From NCBI GenBank assembly GCA_019911965.1, contig JAIOJF010000025.1, positions 105,720 through 169,719 on the forward strand: a DNA stretch of 64,000 bases, written 5' to 3'. The DNA comes from Paracoccaceae bacterium. GTDB taxonomy: Bacteria; Pseudomonadota; Alphaproteobacteria; Rhodobacterales; Rhodobacteraceae. Shown here piece by piece: positions 1-8,974 of this stretch. Both the position numbers and the translations under genes were made by a program. The notes beneath the pieces were generated by a model. The model saw only the letters and a list, made by a program, of their open reading frames with translations. It did not search any database and was not told the origin of the DNA. Every line of letters begins with the position of its first letter. Within the stretch, counting starts at the first letter, position 1.

Positions 1-122
1 CCGGAAACCTCGACCGTGCCATCGGCGGAACGCAGCGTGATATCCTGAGCGGAAAGAGGCAGCGCAGCGGCCAGGAAAATTCCGGCGAAACCGCAGACCA
101 GTCGCCGGAAAAATGCGTACAT
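1..122 (-). CDS. N-terminal fragment of an exported protein (possibly a substrate-binding/OmpA-type envelope protein)
   Basis: The gene runs off the left edge, so only its first 40 codons are present. The start is an ATG at 122 (minus). The protein opens with a signal peptide: a short basic stretch (FFRRL), a hydrophobic core and a likely cleavage site after LPLSA. The mature part begins QDITLRSADGTVEVSG. That mature start resembles the substrate-binding/OmpA fusion proteins of Rhodobacterales, but this rests on about 15 residues and is only a guess. It is transcribed in the same direction as the next gene and secA, with its start about 80 bases beyond the end of the next gene. Confidence 0.5.
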   Translation of the reverse strand, partial: MYAFFRRLVCGFAGIFLAAALPLSAQDITLRSADGTVEVS

Positions 123-200
123 GCAACCCCGCCTCGATATCCGTTCCCGAACCTGCCGCGAAAATTGCCGGTCAGCCGGGAGCGGAGCGTGCCACTGGCA

Positions 201-1727
201 CTACCTTGCGGCGATAATCAAGTCCCTGACGGCATTTTTCAAGACCAAGCTTTGCGGCCCGCTGCCGCAATCGGGCAGGCGGAACTGCACGCCCGACGCC
301 CCGACCAGCCGGCCGCTGCGCGAATGGAAGCTGCGCACGACCTGGCCCGAGCCGCAGGTTTCCGCGCTGCCGGCAGCGGCCACCAGCAATTCGACGATGC
401 CCGAGGCCCTGGCCGCGTTCTTGTGCGGCAGGGTGTAAATCTCGGCCATTGCGCGGTCATCAAGGCCCGGATCGCCCAGCCGCATCGTATAGCCGCCGCC
501 GCGACGGCCCTGCCAGACATGCCCGGCGGACCCCTCCGAGGCACCGAATTCCAGCGCATGCAGGCCAAGATCGAAATCGCCCTGCCACTGGATCGCCACG
601 CGCTCAAAATCCGCCATGTCGGGCACCGAAACGCGGGTCGACAGCACCGGAGCACCGGCAACCTGCACCGCGATGCGGGATTTCGATTCAAAGGCCGGGA
701 TTTCGATCTTCAGCAACCCGGCATGACCGGACGAGACCGCAATGGTCAGCCTGGCATGGCTGATCTCCACCCGCGCATTCGGATGGCAGGGCGCGTTCAG
801 TGTCAGTTCGATCATCGCACCGGGAACGGCGCGGGCCGACAGGTCCAGGCCGCAGGGCGTGCCGAACGGGCTTTGATCTATCTCCGATTGGGTTTGCGGA
901 GTGGCAAAGCCGGTATCGGCGCGGACAACACCGCCAAGGGCGGGAAAGACCGCGGCGCGCGCAACAGCAGCCGGATCGCGCGGCAGCGACAGGCCGGGTT
1001 CCGGCTCAGGGCTGATATCGCTGGCGGTATCCGCATCGGCGCGGACCTCGGCAACCTGGCTGATCGCGGCGGCGGCATTGCGCGGTGTGCGGTCTATCGC
1101 GAAGGTGCCGTTGACCTCTGCGCCTCCGCCCGGGCGTTCCGGGCGCTGGAAGGCAACCGAGGTATCCACCGCCACGCGGGCCAGCTTGGCGCCCGAGACC
1201 GGCAGCACCGTGATTTCACCGGGCGCGGTGCGGCCCAGATGCACATTGGCAATCTCCAGATCGCCCTGATTGATTTCCACCTGCGCGGCAAGGCCGGGAA
1301 CGTCGACCGCCGGGCCGGTTTCGATGGTGGCGACCGGATCGCGGCCATCCATCAGACGCAAGGCGACGCTGGCGGCTTCGCAGACCGCGCCGCTGAACAG
1401 GCAGTAGCGGAACACCTGATGGCCCGTGCAACTGACTGGCGAGGCATAGACAAAGCTGCTGCCCGCCTGCGAGACCGAGCCGCAATCGGGCTGGCTGATC
1501 AGGCGGATGGATTCCACCGGTATCTTCCCGGCATTCACATCGTTGCGCAGAACGAACAGGCGCTGGTCGCGTCCGGCCTGGACGGTGAAGATATCGTCCA
1601 CGGCCTTCACGTTCACCTCGCCCCGGAATTTCGCCATCACGGAATCCGAGTTGGTGGTGATCACCGCCACCGACACTGTCAGAAACAGCGCGGTATAGAC
1701 CAATCCCATCTTTTCACTGATCCGCAT
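201..1727 (-). CDS. Exported or membrane-anchored hypothetical protein with an Ig-like N-terminal region
   Basis: This is a 508-residue protein of unknown function. I chose the ATG at 1727 because GGAG lies 8 bases upstream and an uncleaved signal anchor follows at once (hydrophobic residues about 8-24). Residues about 41-110 contain AVDDIFTVQAG, LRNDVNAG and a later F.Y pattern, which resembles the Ig-like/VCBS fold of bacterial surface proteins. Several paired cysteines (PDCGS, VSCTG, FRYCL) suggest periplasmic disulfides. The gene lies downstream of secA in the same direction. Homologues in this group are sometimes named 'translocase', probably only because of that neighbour. No catalytic motif was seen. 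Confidence 0.75.
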   Translation of the reverse strand: MRISEKMGLVYTALFLTVSVAVITTNSDSVMAKFRGEVNVKAVDDIFTVQAGRDQRLFVLRNDVNAGKIPVESIRLISQPDCGSVSQAGSSFVYASPVSCTGHQVFRYCLFSGAVCEAASVALRLMDGRDPVATIETGPAVDVPGLAAQVEINQGDLEIANVHLGRTAPGEITVLPVSGAKLARVAVDTSVAFQRPERPGGGAEVNGTFAIDRTPRNAAAAISQVAEVRADADTASDISPEPEPGLSLPRDPAAVARAAVFPALGGVVRADTGFATPQTQSEIDQSPFGTPCGLDLSARAVPGAMIELTLNAPCHPNARVEISHARLTIAVSSGHAGLLKIEIPAFESKSRIAVQVAGAPVLSTRVSVPDMADFERVAIQWQGDFDLGLHALEFGASEGSAGHVWQGRRGGGYTMRLGDPGLDDRAMAEIYTLPHKNAARASGIVELLVAAAGSAETCGSGQVVRSFHSRSGRLVGASGVQFRLPDCGSGPQSLVLKNAVRDLIIAAR

Positions 1728-1861
1728 GGCATGCTCCGCCGGTAATGCAGGTTCCATTCAGTGTGATGATTACCGGCAATTGTGGCTACAATACCGAATT
1801 CACATGGCCATTTGTAGGATTCGCGCAAAATTGCGCCGGGTACAGGTGGCGCGGCGAAATG

Positions 1862-1881
1862 GCGCGGGGGCGGCCCCGCGC
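1862..1881 (-). terminator. GC-rich hairpin downstream of secA
   Basis: There is an 8-bp perfect stem (1862-1869 pairs with 1874-1881) and a 4-base loop, about 30 bases past the secA stop. On the minus strand it is followed only by a short TTT. It could terminate or attenuate secA transcription or protect the 3' end, but the weak T tract makes this uncertain. Confidence 0.4.
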
Positions 1882-1909
1882 TGCACGTTTCAGGCCAATC
1901 CGGTCCGGT

Positions 1910-4591
1910 TCAGACCGCGCCGTGGCAATGCTTGTATTTCTTGCCCGATCCACAAGGGCAGGGCGCATTGCGCGATGGCGTGCCCCAGGTGGCGGGATTG
2001 TCGGGGTTGACCTCGGCCGCGCTGTCCGCGCCATCCGGTGCCGCCACCGCCCCGCCCGCAGCCTGCTGCTGCGCCATCATCTGGGCGATCATGGCGCGTT
2101 GCTCCTCCTCGCTCAGCGGGCGGATCTGCGACAATTGCTCGGAGACCTGGCTGCGCAGCGCGTTCAGCAGGCTTTCAAACAGGGTGAAGCCTTCGGACTT
2201 GAACTCGTTCAGGGGATCGCGCTGGGCATAGCCGCGGAAGCCCACCACCGAACGCAGATGCTCCAGCGTCACGATATGTTCGCGCCACTTGGTGTCGATG
2301 GTCTGCAGCAACAGCGACTTTTCGATGTTGCGCATGGTCTCGGCACCGAAATCGACGGCCTTTTTCGCCATGAATTCATCGCTGGCCTTGTACAGGCGCT
2401 CGCGCACCACCTCGTCGTCAACGCCTTCTTCATCGGCCCATTCAAGGATTTTCTCGTCCACCCCGATAAAGCGCAGCACATCGGCGTAAAGCCCCGGCAT
2501 ATCCCATTGATCGGCATAGGTTTTCGGCGGCATATGCTGTTCCACCAGATCGTCGATCACCTGATGCCGCATGTCGGCAACCACGTCTGACAGATCGCTG
2601 GTTTCCATGATCTCGCGGCGCTGGCTGAAGATCGCCTTGCGCTGGTCGTTCATCACGTCGTCGTATTTCAGCAGATGCTTGCGGATGTCGAAGTTGCGCC
2701 CCTCGACCTTGGCCTGCGCCTTTTCCAGGCTCTTGTTCACCCAGGGATGAATGATCGCCTCGCCTTCCTTCATGCCCAAGGTGTTCAGCACCTTGTCCAG
2801 CCGTTCCGAGCCGAAAATCCGCATCAGATCGTCTTCCAGGCTGAGGAAGAACGACGACCGCCCCGGATCGCCCTGACGGCCCGACCGCCCGCGCAACTGG
2901 TTGTCGATGCGCCGGCTTTCGTGGCGTTCCGTGGCCAGAACGTACAACCCCCCGGCGGCGATCACCTTCTTTTTCTCTTCGGCATGTTCGGCCTCGATCC
3001 GGGTGCGGATTTCCACGGGATCGGCATCGGGGTTGGCCTCGATCTCTTCCATCACCTTCATTTCGACATTGCCGCCAAGCTGAATGTCGGTGCCGCGACC
3101 GGCCATGTTGGTTGCGATGGTGACCGAGCCGAACCGCCCGGCATCGCCGACGATCTTGGCTTCCTGTTCGTGGTGGCGGGCGTTCAGCACGTTATGCGGC
3201 ACGCCTTCCGCCTTCAGCATCTCCGACAGCGTCTCGGATTTCTCGATCGAGGTGGTGCCGACCAGCATCGGCTGGCCCTTTTCATGGCCTTCCTTGATCG
3301 CCTTCACCACCGCTTCGTATTTTTCACGCGCGGTGCGGTAGACCTGATCGTGCTCGTCCACCCGCGCCACTGGCTGATTGGTCGGCACTTCGACCACGCC
3401 CAGCTTGTAAATCTCCATGAATTCCTCGGCCTCGGTCTGGGCCGTGCCGGTCATGCCGGCCAGTTTTTCATAGAGGCGGAAATAATTCTGGAAGGTGACG
3501 CTGGCATAGGTCACGTTTTCCGGCTGGATCTTGACACCTTCCTTGGCCTCGATCGCCTGATGCAGCCCGTCCGACAGGCGGCGGCCCGGCATCATGCGGC
3601 CGGTGAATTCGTCGATCAGCACGATCTCGCCATTGCGCACGATGTAATCCTTGTCCTTCTTGAACAGGACATGCGCACGCAGACCTTGCGTGACGTGATG
3701 CACCAGCGTGGTGCTTTCGGGATCATAAAGCGTCGCCTCGGAATCGAGGATACCTTCGGCATGCAGGCGCTGTTCGATGAAATCGTTGCCGGCATCGGTA
3801 TAGGTGACGTTGCGGGTTTTCTCATCCAGATTGAAATGCTCGGGCTGAACGTCGGGGATCAGGGTGTTGATCGACTGATAGAGCGCGCTGCGGTCATCCG
3901 ACGGGCCGGAAATGATCAGGGGCGTGCGCGCCTCGTCGATCAGGATCGAATCGACCTCGTCCACGATGGCGAAGTAATGGTCGCGCTGGTACATGTCCTT
4001 CAGTTCGGATTTCATGTTGTCGCGCAGGTAATCGAAGCCCAGTTCGTTATTGGTGGCATAGGTCACGTCGGCGGCATAGGCGGCCTGCTTGTCGGCATCG
4101 TTCTGGCCGGGAACCACCACGCCGGTGGTCATGCCCAAAGCCTCGTAGACCTGGCCCATCCATTCCGCATCGCGCCGCGCCAGATAATCGTTGACGGTGA
4201 CAACATGCACCCCGCGCCCGGTCAGCGCGTTCAGATAGACCGGCAGCGTCGCCATCAGCGTCTTGCCTTCGCCGGTCTTCATCTCGGAAATGTTACCCTG
4301 ATGCAGGAAAATCCCGCCCATCAGCTGCACATCGAAAGGGCGCAGGCCCAGCGTGCGCACAGCGGCTTCGCGGGCATTGGCGAAGGCTTCGGGCAGCAGC
4401 GCGTCCAGACTTTCGCCGCCTTCCAGCCGGGCCTTGAATTCGGCGGTCTTTTCCTTGATCCCGTCGTCGGTCAGGGCCTTGAACTGGTCCTCCAGCGCGT
4501 TGATCCGCTCGACAATCGGCTTTGTCGCCTTGATCTTGCGATCATTCGGTGTGCCAAAAACCTTCTTGGCGATCTTTCCAAAGCCCAGCAT
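1910..4591 (-). CDS. secA: Preprotein translocase ATPase SecA
   Basis: SecA is the motor ATPase that pushes unfolded preproteins through the SecYEG channel at the inner membrane. The 893-residue protein is full length. Walker A is MKTGEGKT at residues 104-111 and the DEAD-type Walker B is DEVD at 211-214. The preprotein cross-linking region and second nucleotide-binding fold follow, including the signature [14 protein letters not shown]. The C-terminus carries the SEC-C zinc motif [12 protein letters not shown] (ligands C878, C880, C889 and H890), which binds SecB and phospholipid. It is divergent from the exported parvulin gene, which fits a shared link to secretion and periplasmic folding. 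Confidence 0.98.
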   Translation of the reverse strand: MLGFGKIAKKVFGTPNDRKIKATKPIVERINALEDQFKALTDDGIKEKTAEFKARLEGGESLDALLPEAFANAREAAVRTLGLRPFDVQLMGGIFLHQGNISEMKTGEGKTLMATLPVYLNALTGRGVHVVTVNDYLARRDAEWMGQVYEALGMTTGVVVPGQNDADKQAAYAADVTYATNNELGFDYLRDNMKSELKDMYQRDHYFAIVDEVDSILIDEARTPLIISGPSDDRSALYQSINTLIPDVQPEHFNLDEKTRNVTYTDAGNDFIEQRLHAEGILDSEATLYDPESTTLVHHVTQGLRAHVLFKKDKDYIVRNGEIVLIDEFTGRMMPGRRLSDGLHQAIEAKEGVKIQPENVTYASVTFQNYFRLYEKLAGMTGTAQTEAEEFMEIYKLGVVEVPTNQPVARVDEHDQVYRTAREKYEAVVKAIKEGHEKGQPMLVGTTSIEKSETLSEMLKAEGVPHNVLNARHHEQEAKIVGDAGRFGSVTIATNMAGRGTDIQLGGNVEMKVMEEIEANPDADPVEIRTRIEAEHAEEKKKVIAAGGLYVLATERHESRRIDNQLRGRSGRQGDPGRSSFFLSLEDDLMRIFGSERLDKVLNTLGMKEGEAIIHPWVNKSLEKAQAKVEGRNFDIRKHLLKYDDVMNDQRKAIFSQRREIMETSDLSDVVADMRHQVIDDLVEQHMPPKTYADQWDMPGLYADVLRFIGVDEKILEWADEEGVDDEVVRERLYKASDEFMAKKAVDFGAETMRNIEKSLLLQTIDTKWREHIVTLEHLRSVVGFRGYAQRDPLNEFKSEGFTLFESLLNALRSQVSEQLSQIRPLSEEEQRAMIAQMMAQQQAAGGAVAAPDGADSAAEVNPDNPATWGTPSRNAPCPCGSGKKYKHCHGAV

Positions 4592-4658
4592 TTACGTTCC
4601 GTTCGAGTCCTGTCGCCGATATTGGCGGTTCATTTACGCAACCGTGAAAAACCTTGCC

Positions 4659-4686
4659 TTGCCCGTCCCGGCATTCGGACCTAGAA
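4659..4686 (+). promoter_or_regulatory. Candidate sigma70-type promoter for the parvulin gene
   Basis: A TTGCCC -35 box at 4659 and a CTAGAA -10 box at 4681 are separated by 16 bases in the divergent secA/parvulin region. The same -10 box occurs in the stronger rpsT promoter of this window. It implies a leader of about 145 bases. Confidence 0.4.
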
Positions 4687-4836
4687 CGCCGGGAACCCAA
4701 GGGTGCCCTGCCAGCCTTTGCACGATGGTCAAAGGCATGTAAGGGGATGCCCGTCAGGTGTCAACGTCGCCCCTGAACCGGCGTCGCAACCGCACGATCA
4801 AGGCCCGCCCGGCGCGCGCCCCAACAGGAGACTGAA

Positions 4837-5685
4837 ATGACCCGTTTGACCACCTTCCTTGCCGGCACTGTCTGCGCCGTTCTGCTGGCCGTCAGCGCCA
4901 ATGCAGAAGAAAAGCTGGATGCCAATACTGTACTGGCCAGCGTCGATGGCGTGAATGTCACGCTGGGCCATGTGGTGGCGCTGCGCGGGCGGCTGCCTGA
5001 CCAATACCAGCAATTGCCCGATCAGGTGCTGATGGACGCCATTGTCGAGCAGTTGATCCAGCAGACCGTGCTGATGAACGCCATCAAGGGCAAACTGGAC
5101 AACCGCACCGCGCTGGGCCTGGAAAACGAGAAACGCGCCTATCTGGCATCGGAAATGATGATCCGCATTTCCGAAACCGAAGTCTCCGAAGACGTCCTGA
5201 AATCCACCTATGCCGAACGCTATGACGGCGCGATCCCGGAACAGGAATACAACGCCTCGCATATCCTGATCGAAACCCGCGAAGAGGCCGAGGAAATCAT
5301 CAAGCTGCTGGAAGACGGCGCCGAATTCGCCACCGTGGCCAAGGAACGCTCGACCGGGCCGTCGGGGCCGAATGGCGGCGCACTGGGCTGGTTCGGGAAG
5401 AACCAGATGGTCAAGGAGTTCGAGGATGCCGTGCTGGCGCTGGCCGTGGGCGAGATTTCGCCGCCGGTGGAAACGCAGTTCGGCTGGCATGTCGTCAAAC
5501 TGAACGAAATGCGCGATACCGCCGTGCCGACGCTGGACGACGTGCGCGCCGACCTGACGCTGGAGCTTCAGGAAAAGGCGGTCGAAGAGGAAATCACCGC
5601 CCTGACGGCTGCGGCAAAGATCGAGCGCACCGAACTTGTCATTGATCCGGCGATCATCCGCGATGTATCCATATTCAACGATTGA
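4837..5685 (+). CDS. Exported parvulin-type peptidyl-prolyl isomerase
   Basis: This 282-residue protein has a clear signal peptide (hydrophobic residues about 6-21, cleavage near SANA-EE). It belongs to the PrsA/SurA/PpiD-like family of periplasmic folding helpers. An N-terminal chaperone-like region (SurA_N type, residues about 25-130) is followed by one parvulin domain at about 138-228. Parvulin hallmarks are ASHILIETREEAE, the GGALGWF segment and FGWHVVKL near its end. The start is supported by AGGAG ahead of the ATG at 4837. The gene lies about 20 bases upstream of argJ and may be cotranscribed with it. Confidence 0.9.
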   Translation: MTRLTTFLAGTVCAVLLAVSANAEEKLDANTVLASVDGVNVTLGHVVALRGRLPDQYQQLPDQVLMDAIVEQLIQQTVLMNAIKGKLDNRTALGLENEKRAYLASEMMIRISETEVSEDVLKSTYAERYDGAIPEQEYNASHILIETREEAEEIIKLLEDGAEFATVAKERSTGPSGPNGGALGWFGKNQMVKEFEDAVLALAVGEISPPVETQFGWHVVKLNEMRDTAVPTLDDVRADLTLELQEKAVEEEITALTAAAKIERTELVIDPAIIRDVSIFND

Positions 5686-5706
5686 TCGGTAACGGCGGGG
5701 GTTGGC

Positions 5707-7071
5707 ATGGCGAAGAAATCCAAGGGCAACAAGAAGGCCGACAAGGCCATCGGCAAGCTGAAGAAAAAGCTGAAGAAGCTGCGCCGCAAACTGGCCCTCG
5801 CCGTCACCCCGCCGCCCGCCGCGCCGCAGGTATCGCCCCTTGCCCCCAAGGGCGGCTTCCCCGTCCTGCCGGTCATCGCCGGGGTGGAATTTGCCGCCGC
5901 CGAGGCGGGGGTGAAATATCAGGGCCGGCTGGATGTGATGCTGGCCCGGATCGCCCCCGGCAGCGCCATTGCCGGAGTGTTCACCCGGTCGTCCACCCGC
6001 TCGGCCCCGGTGCTGGATTGCCAGGACAAGCTGGCGAAACTGGCGGCAGAGGGTGCGGGCGACAGGGGCTTTGCCATTCTGGTCAATTCCGGCAACTCGA
6101 ACGCCTTCACCGGCGCGGTCGGGGTTGAGGCGGTGCAGACCATCTGCAAGGCCGCCGCCAAGGTGCTGAAACTCCCCGAAAGCCATGTCTTCACCGCCTC
6201 GACCGGGGTGATCGGCGTGCCCCTGCCGGCCGAGCGCATAACCGCCGTGCTGGACCAGATGAAGGCGGAATTGTCGGATATGGCCGGCGACCGCGCGGCG
6301 CGGGCGATCATGACCACCGACACCTTTGCCAAGGGTGCGGTGGCCGAAGTGAAGATCGACGGCAAGACGATACGGATCGCCGGTTTCGCCAAGGGCTCGG
6401 GCATGATCGCGCCCGATATGGCGACGATGCTGGTCTATATCTTCACCGACGCGGCAATCAGCCAGCCGGATTTGCAGAAATGCGTCTCGTCGCTGAACCG
6501 CACCACCTTCAACGCCATCACGGTGGACAGCGACACCTCCACCTCGGACAGCCTGATGATCGCCGCCACCGGCAAATCCGGTGTGCAGATCGGCGGTGCC
6601 GGTTCCGCCAGCGGCAAGGCCTTTGCCGAGGCGCTGGGCGGCGTGATGCAGGACCTGGCGCATCAGGTGGTGAAAGACGGCGAGGGGGCCACGAAATTTG
6701 TCGAGGTCGCGGTGACCGGCGCAACCACGCAAGCCGCCGCGCACAAGGTGGCGATGGCCATCGCCAATTCGCCCTTGGTCAAGACCGCCATCGCCGGGGA
6801 AGACCCGAACTGGGGCCGTATCGTCATGGCGGTCGGCAAATCCGGCGCGCGGGCCGACCGCGACAAGCTGACGATCCGCTTTGGCGAGGTTCTGGTGGCG
6901 AAAAACGGCTGGGTCTCGCCCGATTACCGCGAGGAAGACGGTGCCGCCCATATGCAACAGCAGGATCTGAAAATCGCCGTCGATATGGGGCTGGGCAGCG
7001 GGCAGGCCACCGTCTGGACCTGCGATCTGACCAAGCGGTATATCGAGATCAACGCCGATTACCGGTCGTGA
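5707..7071 (+). CDS. argJ: Bifunctional glutamate N-acetyltransferase / amino-acid acetyltransferase ArgJ
   Basis: ArgJ transfers acetyl from N-acetylornithine to glutamate and can also use acetyl-CoA, giving the cyclic arginine route. This 454-residue protein has the autocleavage motif in GMIAPDMATML. The cut would fall between A239 and T240, and T240 becomes the nucleophile of the beta chain. The segment ending NWGRIVMAVGKSG is typical of the family. Residues about 3-40 form an extra lysine/arginine-rich extension (KKKLKKLRRK) before the usual beginning VSPLAPKGGFP. Its function is unknown. The mutT start codon overlaps the argJ stop. Confidence 0.95.
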   Translation: MAKKSKGNKKADKAIGKLKKKLKKLRRKLALAVTPPPAAPQVSPLAPKGGFPVLPVIAGVEFAAAEAGVKYQGRLDVMLARIAPGSAIAGVFTRSSTRSAPVLDCQDKLAKLAAEGAGDRGFAILVNSGNSNAFTGAVGVEAVQTICKAAAKVLKLPESHVFTASTGVIGVPLPAERITAVLDQMKAELSDMAGDRAARAIMTTDTFAKGAVAEVKIDGKTIRIAGFAKGSGMIAPDMATMLVYIFTDAAISQPDLQKCVSSLNRTTFNAITVDSDTSTSDSLMIAATGKSGVQIGGAGSASGKAFAEALGGVMQDLAHQVVKDGEGATKFVEVAVTGATTQAAAHKVAMAIANSPLVKTAIAGEDPNWGRIVMAVGKSGARADRDKLTIRFGEVLVAKNGWVSPDYREEDGAAHMQQQDLKIAVDMGLGSGQATVWTCDLTKRYIEINADYRS

Positions 7072-7466
7072 ACACGGTTCTGGTCTCTGCCGTTGCGCTG
7101 ATCGATCCGGACGGGCGGGTTTTGCTTGCGCAGCGCCCCGAGGGGCGTTCGATGGCCGGCCTTTGGGAATTTCCCGGCGGCAAGGTCGAACCCGGCGAAA
7201 CCCCCGAAGCCGCGCTGATCCGCGAATTGCACGAGGAACTGGGCATCGACACCTGGGCCTCCTGCCTGGCCCCGCTGACCTTCGCCAGCCATTCCTACGA
7301 GGATTTTCATCTGCTGATGCCGGTCTTCGCCTGTCGCAAATGGCAGGGCACGCCAAGGCCGCGCGAGGGGCAGGCGCTGAAATGGGTGCGGGTGGGCGAT
7401 TTACGCGACTATCCGATGCCGCCTGCCGATATCCCGCTGATCGCGGTGCTGCGCGACTGGCTGTAG
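7068..7466 (+). CDS. mutT: 8-oxo-dGTP diphosphatase MutT (NUDIX)
   Basis: The 132-residue enzyme hydrolyses oxidised dGTP and so prevents A-to-C mutations. It starts at a GTG (7068) whose bases overlap the argJ stop (GTGA), so translation is probably coupled. The NUDIX box is perfect: G, five residues, E, seven residues, then RELHEELGI, at about residues 36-58. The AGLWEFPGGKVE lead-in is typical of MutT. The argJ-mutT pairing is common in Rhodobacterales, though the two functions are unrelated. Confidence 0.93.
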   Translation: MNTVLVSAVALIDPDGRVLLAQRPEGRSMAGLWEFPGGKVEPGETPEAALIRELHEELGIDTWASCLAPLTFASHSYEDFHLLMPVFACRKWQGTPRPREGQALKWVRVGDLRDYPMPPADIPLIAVLRDWL

Positions 7467-7467
7467 G

Positions 7468-7511
7468 GCATGTCGCGTCTGACTGGATTCGACCATTCAG
7501 ACGCGACATGC
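7468..7511. repeat. Perfect 15-bp inverted repeat (palindromic hairpin) after mutT
   Basis: The 15 bases at 7468-7482 are the exact reverse complement of 7497-7511, separated by 14 bases that can pair further. It begins two bases after the mutT stop. No T tract follows on either strand, so it is not a standard intrinsic terminator. It may stabilise the mRNA end, or belong to the dispersed intergenic palindromes with a TCAGACGCGACATGC-type arm that I recall from other alphaproteobacteria. Only one copy was found in this window. Confidence 0.8.
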
Positions 7512-7626
7512 TCCAACCAGCACAATTGTTTCCAGTTTTAGTCTAACTGCGAACAGATTTGCCGATTACTCATCCCTTATCGTGCAAGACAACCTGACGT
7601 TGTTACTGCGAGGAAGGGCTGAGACA

Positions 7627-7899
7627 ATGAAGATCGAAATCCGACGATTTCCCGGAAAACTGGGCAAGACCGTCTTCGTCGAGGACGAGAACGCGGCGGT
7701 ATCGGTTGATTTCGTGGTCCTGGTCGCCGCCATTGCCGGGATCGGTATTGCAGCGGTCATCACCACCTGGAACGGGGTCGAGGCGCAATCGACCAAGTTC
7801 AACGATTGCATGGCGATCCACAAGAAGCTGCATAACAAGGACAACCTTGATTATCAGACCCGCCTGAAACGCATCCAGAGGCAATGCGCCCGGCTCTAG
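7627..7899 (+). CDS. Small Flp pilin-like single-pass membrane protein
   Basis: This 90-residue protein is chosen to start at the ATG at 7627, which follows GAGGAAGG by about 10 bases. After a basic N-terminus, residues about 22-50 read DENAAVSVDFVVLVAAIAG and onward, an acidic-then-hydrophobic stretch like the Flp/Fap pilin family (E/D followed by V.(V/D) and a single hydrophobic helix). The C-terminal part is basic with two cysteines. No tad secretion genes lie nearby. It may be an orphan pilin-like protein or simply a small membrane protein. Confidence 0.65.
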   Translation: MKIEIRRFPGKLGKTVFVEDENAAVSVDFVVLVAAIAGIGIAAVITTWNGVEAQSTKFNDCMAIHKKLHNKDNLDYQTRLKRIQRQCARL

Positions 7900-7912
7900 C
7901 GCCAGCCGTCCG

Positions 7913-8974
7913 CTAGACCCACCCGGCCAGATTGGCCCGCACGATATCGGCCATCATGGCGATATGCGCGCGATCCGCGTTCAGGCAGGGGATATAGGTG
8001 AACTCGGCCCCGCCTGCTTCCAGATACGCCTCGCGGATTTCACCCCGGATTTCTTCCAGCGTTTCCAGACAATCCGCCGAAAATGCCGGTGCGATCACCG
8101 CGATCCGCTTGTTCCCGGCCTGCGCCTGGCGGGCAACTTCGTCCAGCGTGGCGGGTTTCAGCCATTCCTCGGGGCCGAATTTCGACTGGAAGGCCGATAC
8201 CAGCGCACCTTCGTCCCAGCCCAGCCGTTCGCGCAGCAGGCGGGAGGTTTTCAGACATTGGCAGTAATAGGGATCGCCCTCGGCCAGATAGCGCTCGGGC
8301 ATGCCGTGATAGGACGCGATCAGCACATCGGGGCGATGCTCCAGCCCACCATAGGCGGCCTCGATGGAAGCGGCCAGCGCCTCGATATAGGCGGGGTGGT
8401 CGTGATAGGCGGGCACGGTGCGCACCGCCGGTTGCCATTTCGCCCCCATCAACACACGGAAGAACTGATCGTTGGCGGTGGCGGTGGTGGCCCCTGCATA
8501 TTGCGGATAAAGCGGGAAGAACAGGATACGGTCGCATCCGGCATCCAGCATCGCCTGCACCTTCGCGGCGGTCGAAGGATTGCCGTAGCGCATGCAGAAA
8601 TCCACCATCACCTTGTCGCCATATTCCGCCGTCAGCGCCTCGCCCAGCGCCTGCGTCTGTTCGCGGGTAATAAACAGTAACGGGCCTTCATCGCGCTCGA
8701 TGTCCCAGACCTCGCGGTAGGCGGCACCCGAGGTAAACGGGCGTTTCGTCAGGATGATCGCCTGCAACAACGGCTGCCATTTCCAGCGCGGATAGTCGAT
8801 CACCCGGCGATCCGACAGGAACTCGTTCAGATAACGCCGCATCGGCCAGTACGAGGTGCCGTCCGGCGTGCCGAGATTGGCGATCAGCACCCCGATCCGG
8901 CCATGTGGCGCGGGCGGATGATCGGCGGGGCGGTGAGGGTTGGAATCAGGCATCGGATATCGCTTTTCAGTCAT
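7913..8974 (-). CDS. hemH: Ferrochelatase
   Basis: HemH inserts ferrous iron into protoporphyrin IX, the last step of protohaem synthesis. The 353-residue protein shows the opening IGVLIANLGTPD, the metal-channel histidine in SYHGMPERYL and the late APAFSADCLETLEEI segment typical of ferrochelatase. I kept the ATG at 8974, which overlaps the preceding stop by 8 bases. A second ATG at 8953 is possible. The overlap implies coupling with the methyltransferase-like gene. Confidence 0.95.
   Translation of the reverse strand: MTEKRYPMPDSNPHRPADHPPAPHGRIGVLIANLGTPDGTSYWPMRRYLNEFLSDRRVIDYPRWKWQPLLQAIILTKRPFTSGAAYREVWDIERDEGPLLFITREQTQALGEALTAEYGDKVMVDFCMRYGNPSTAAKVQAMLDAGCDRILFFPLYPQYAGATTATANDQFFRVLMGAKWQPAVRTVPAYHDHPAYIEALAASIEAAYGGLEHRPDVLIASYHGMPERYLAEGDPYYCQCLKTSRLLRERLGWDEGALVSAFQSKFGPEEWLKPATLDEVARQAQAGNKRIAVIAPAFSADCLETLEEIRGEIREAYLEAGGAEFTYIPCLNADRAHIAMMADIVRANLAGWV

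Noticed and set aside
2675-4684. A 669-codon plus-strand frame
   Set aside because: It lies opposite secA and is a shadow of it. No family motif or ribosome site was found.
4798-7509. A 903-codon open frame on the minus strand
   Set aside because: It is antisense to the exported parvulin, argJ and mutT, all clear families. Its own translation is Arg/Gly/His-rich with no family pattern, as expected of GC-rich shadow frames.
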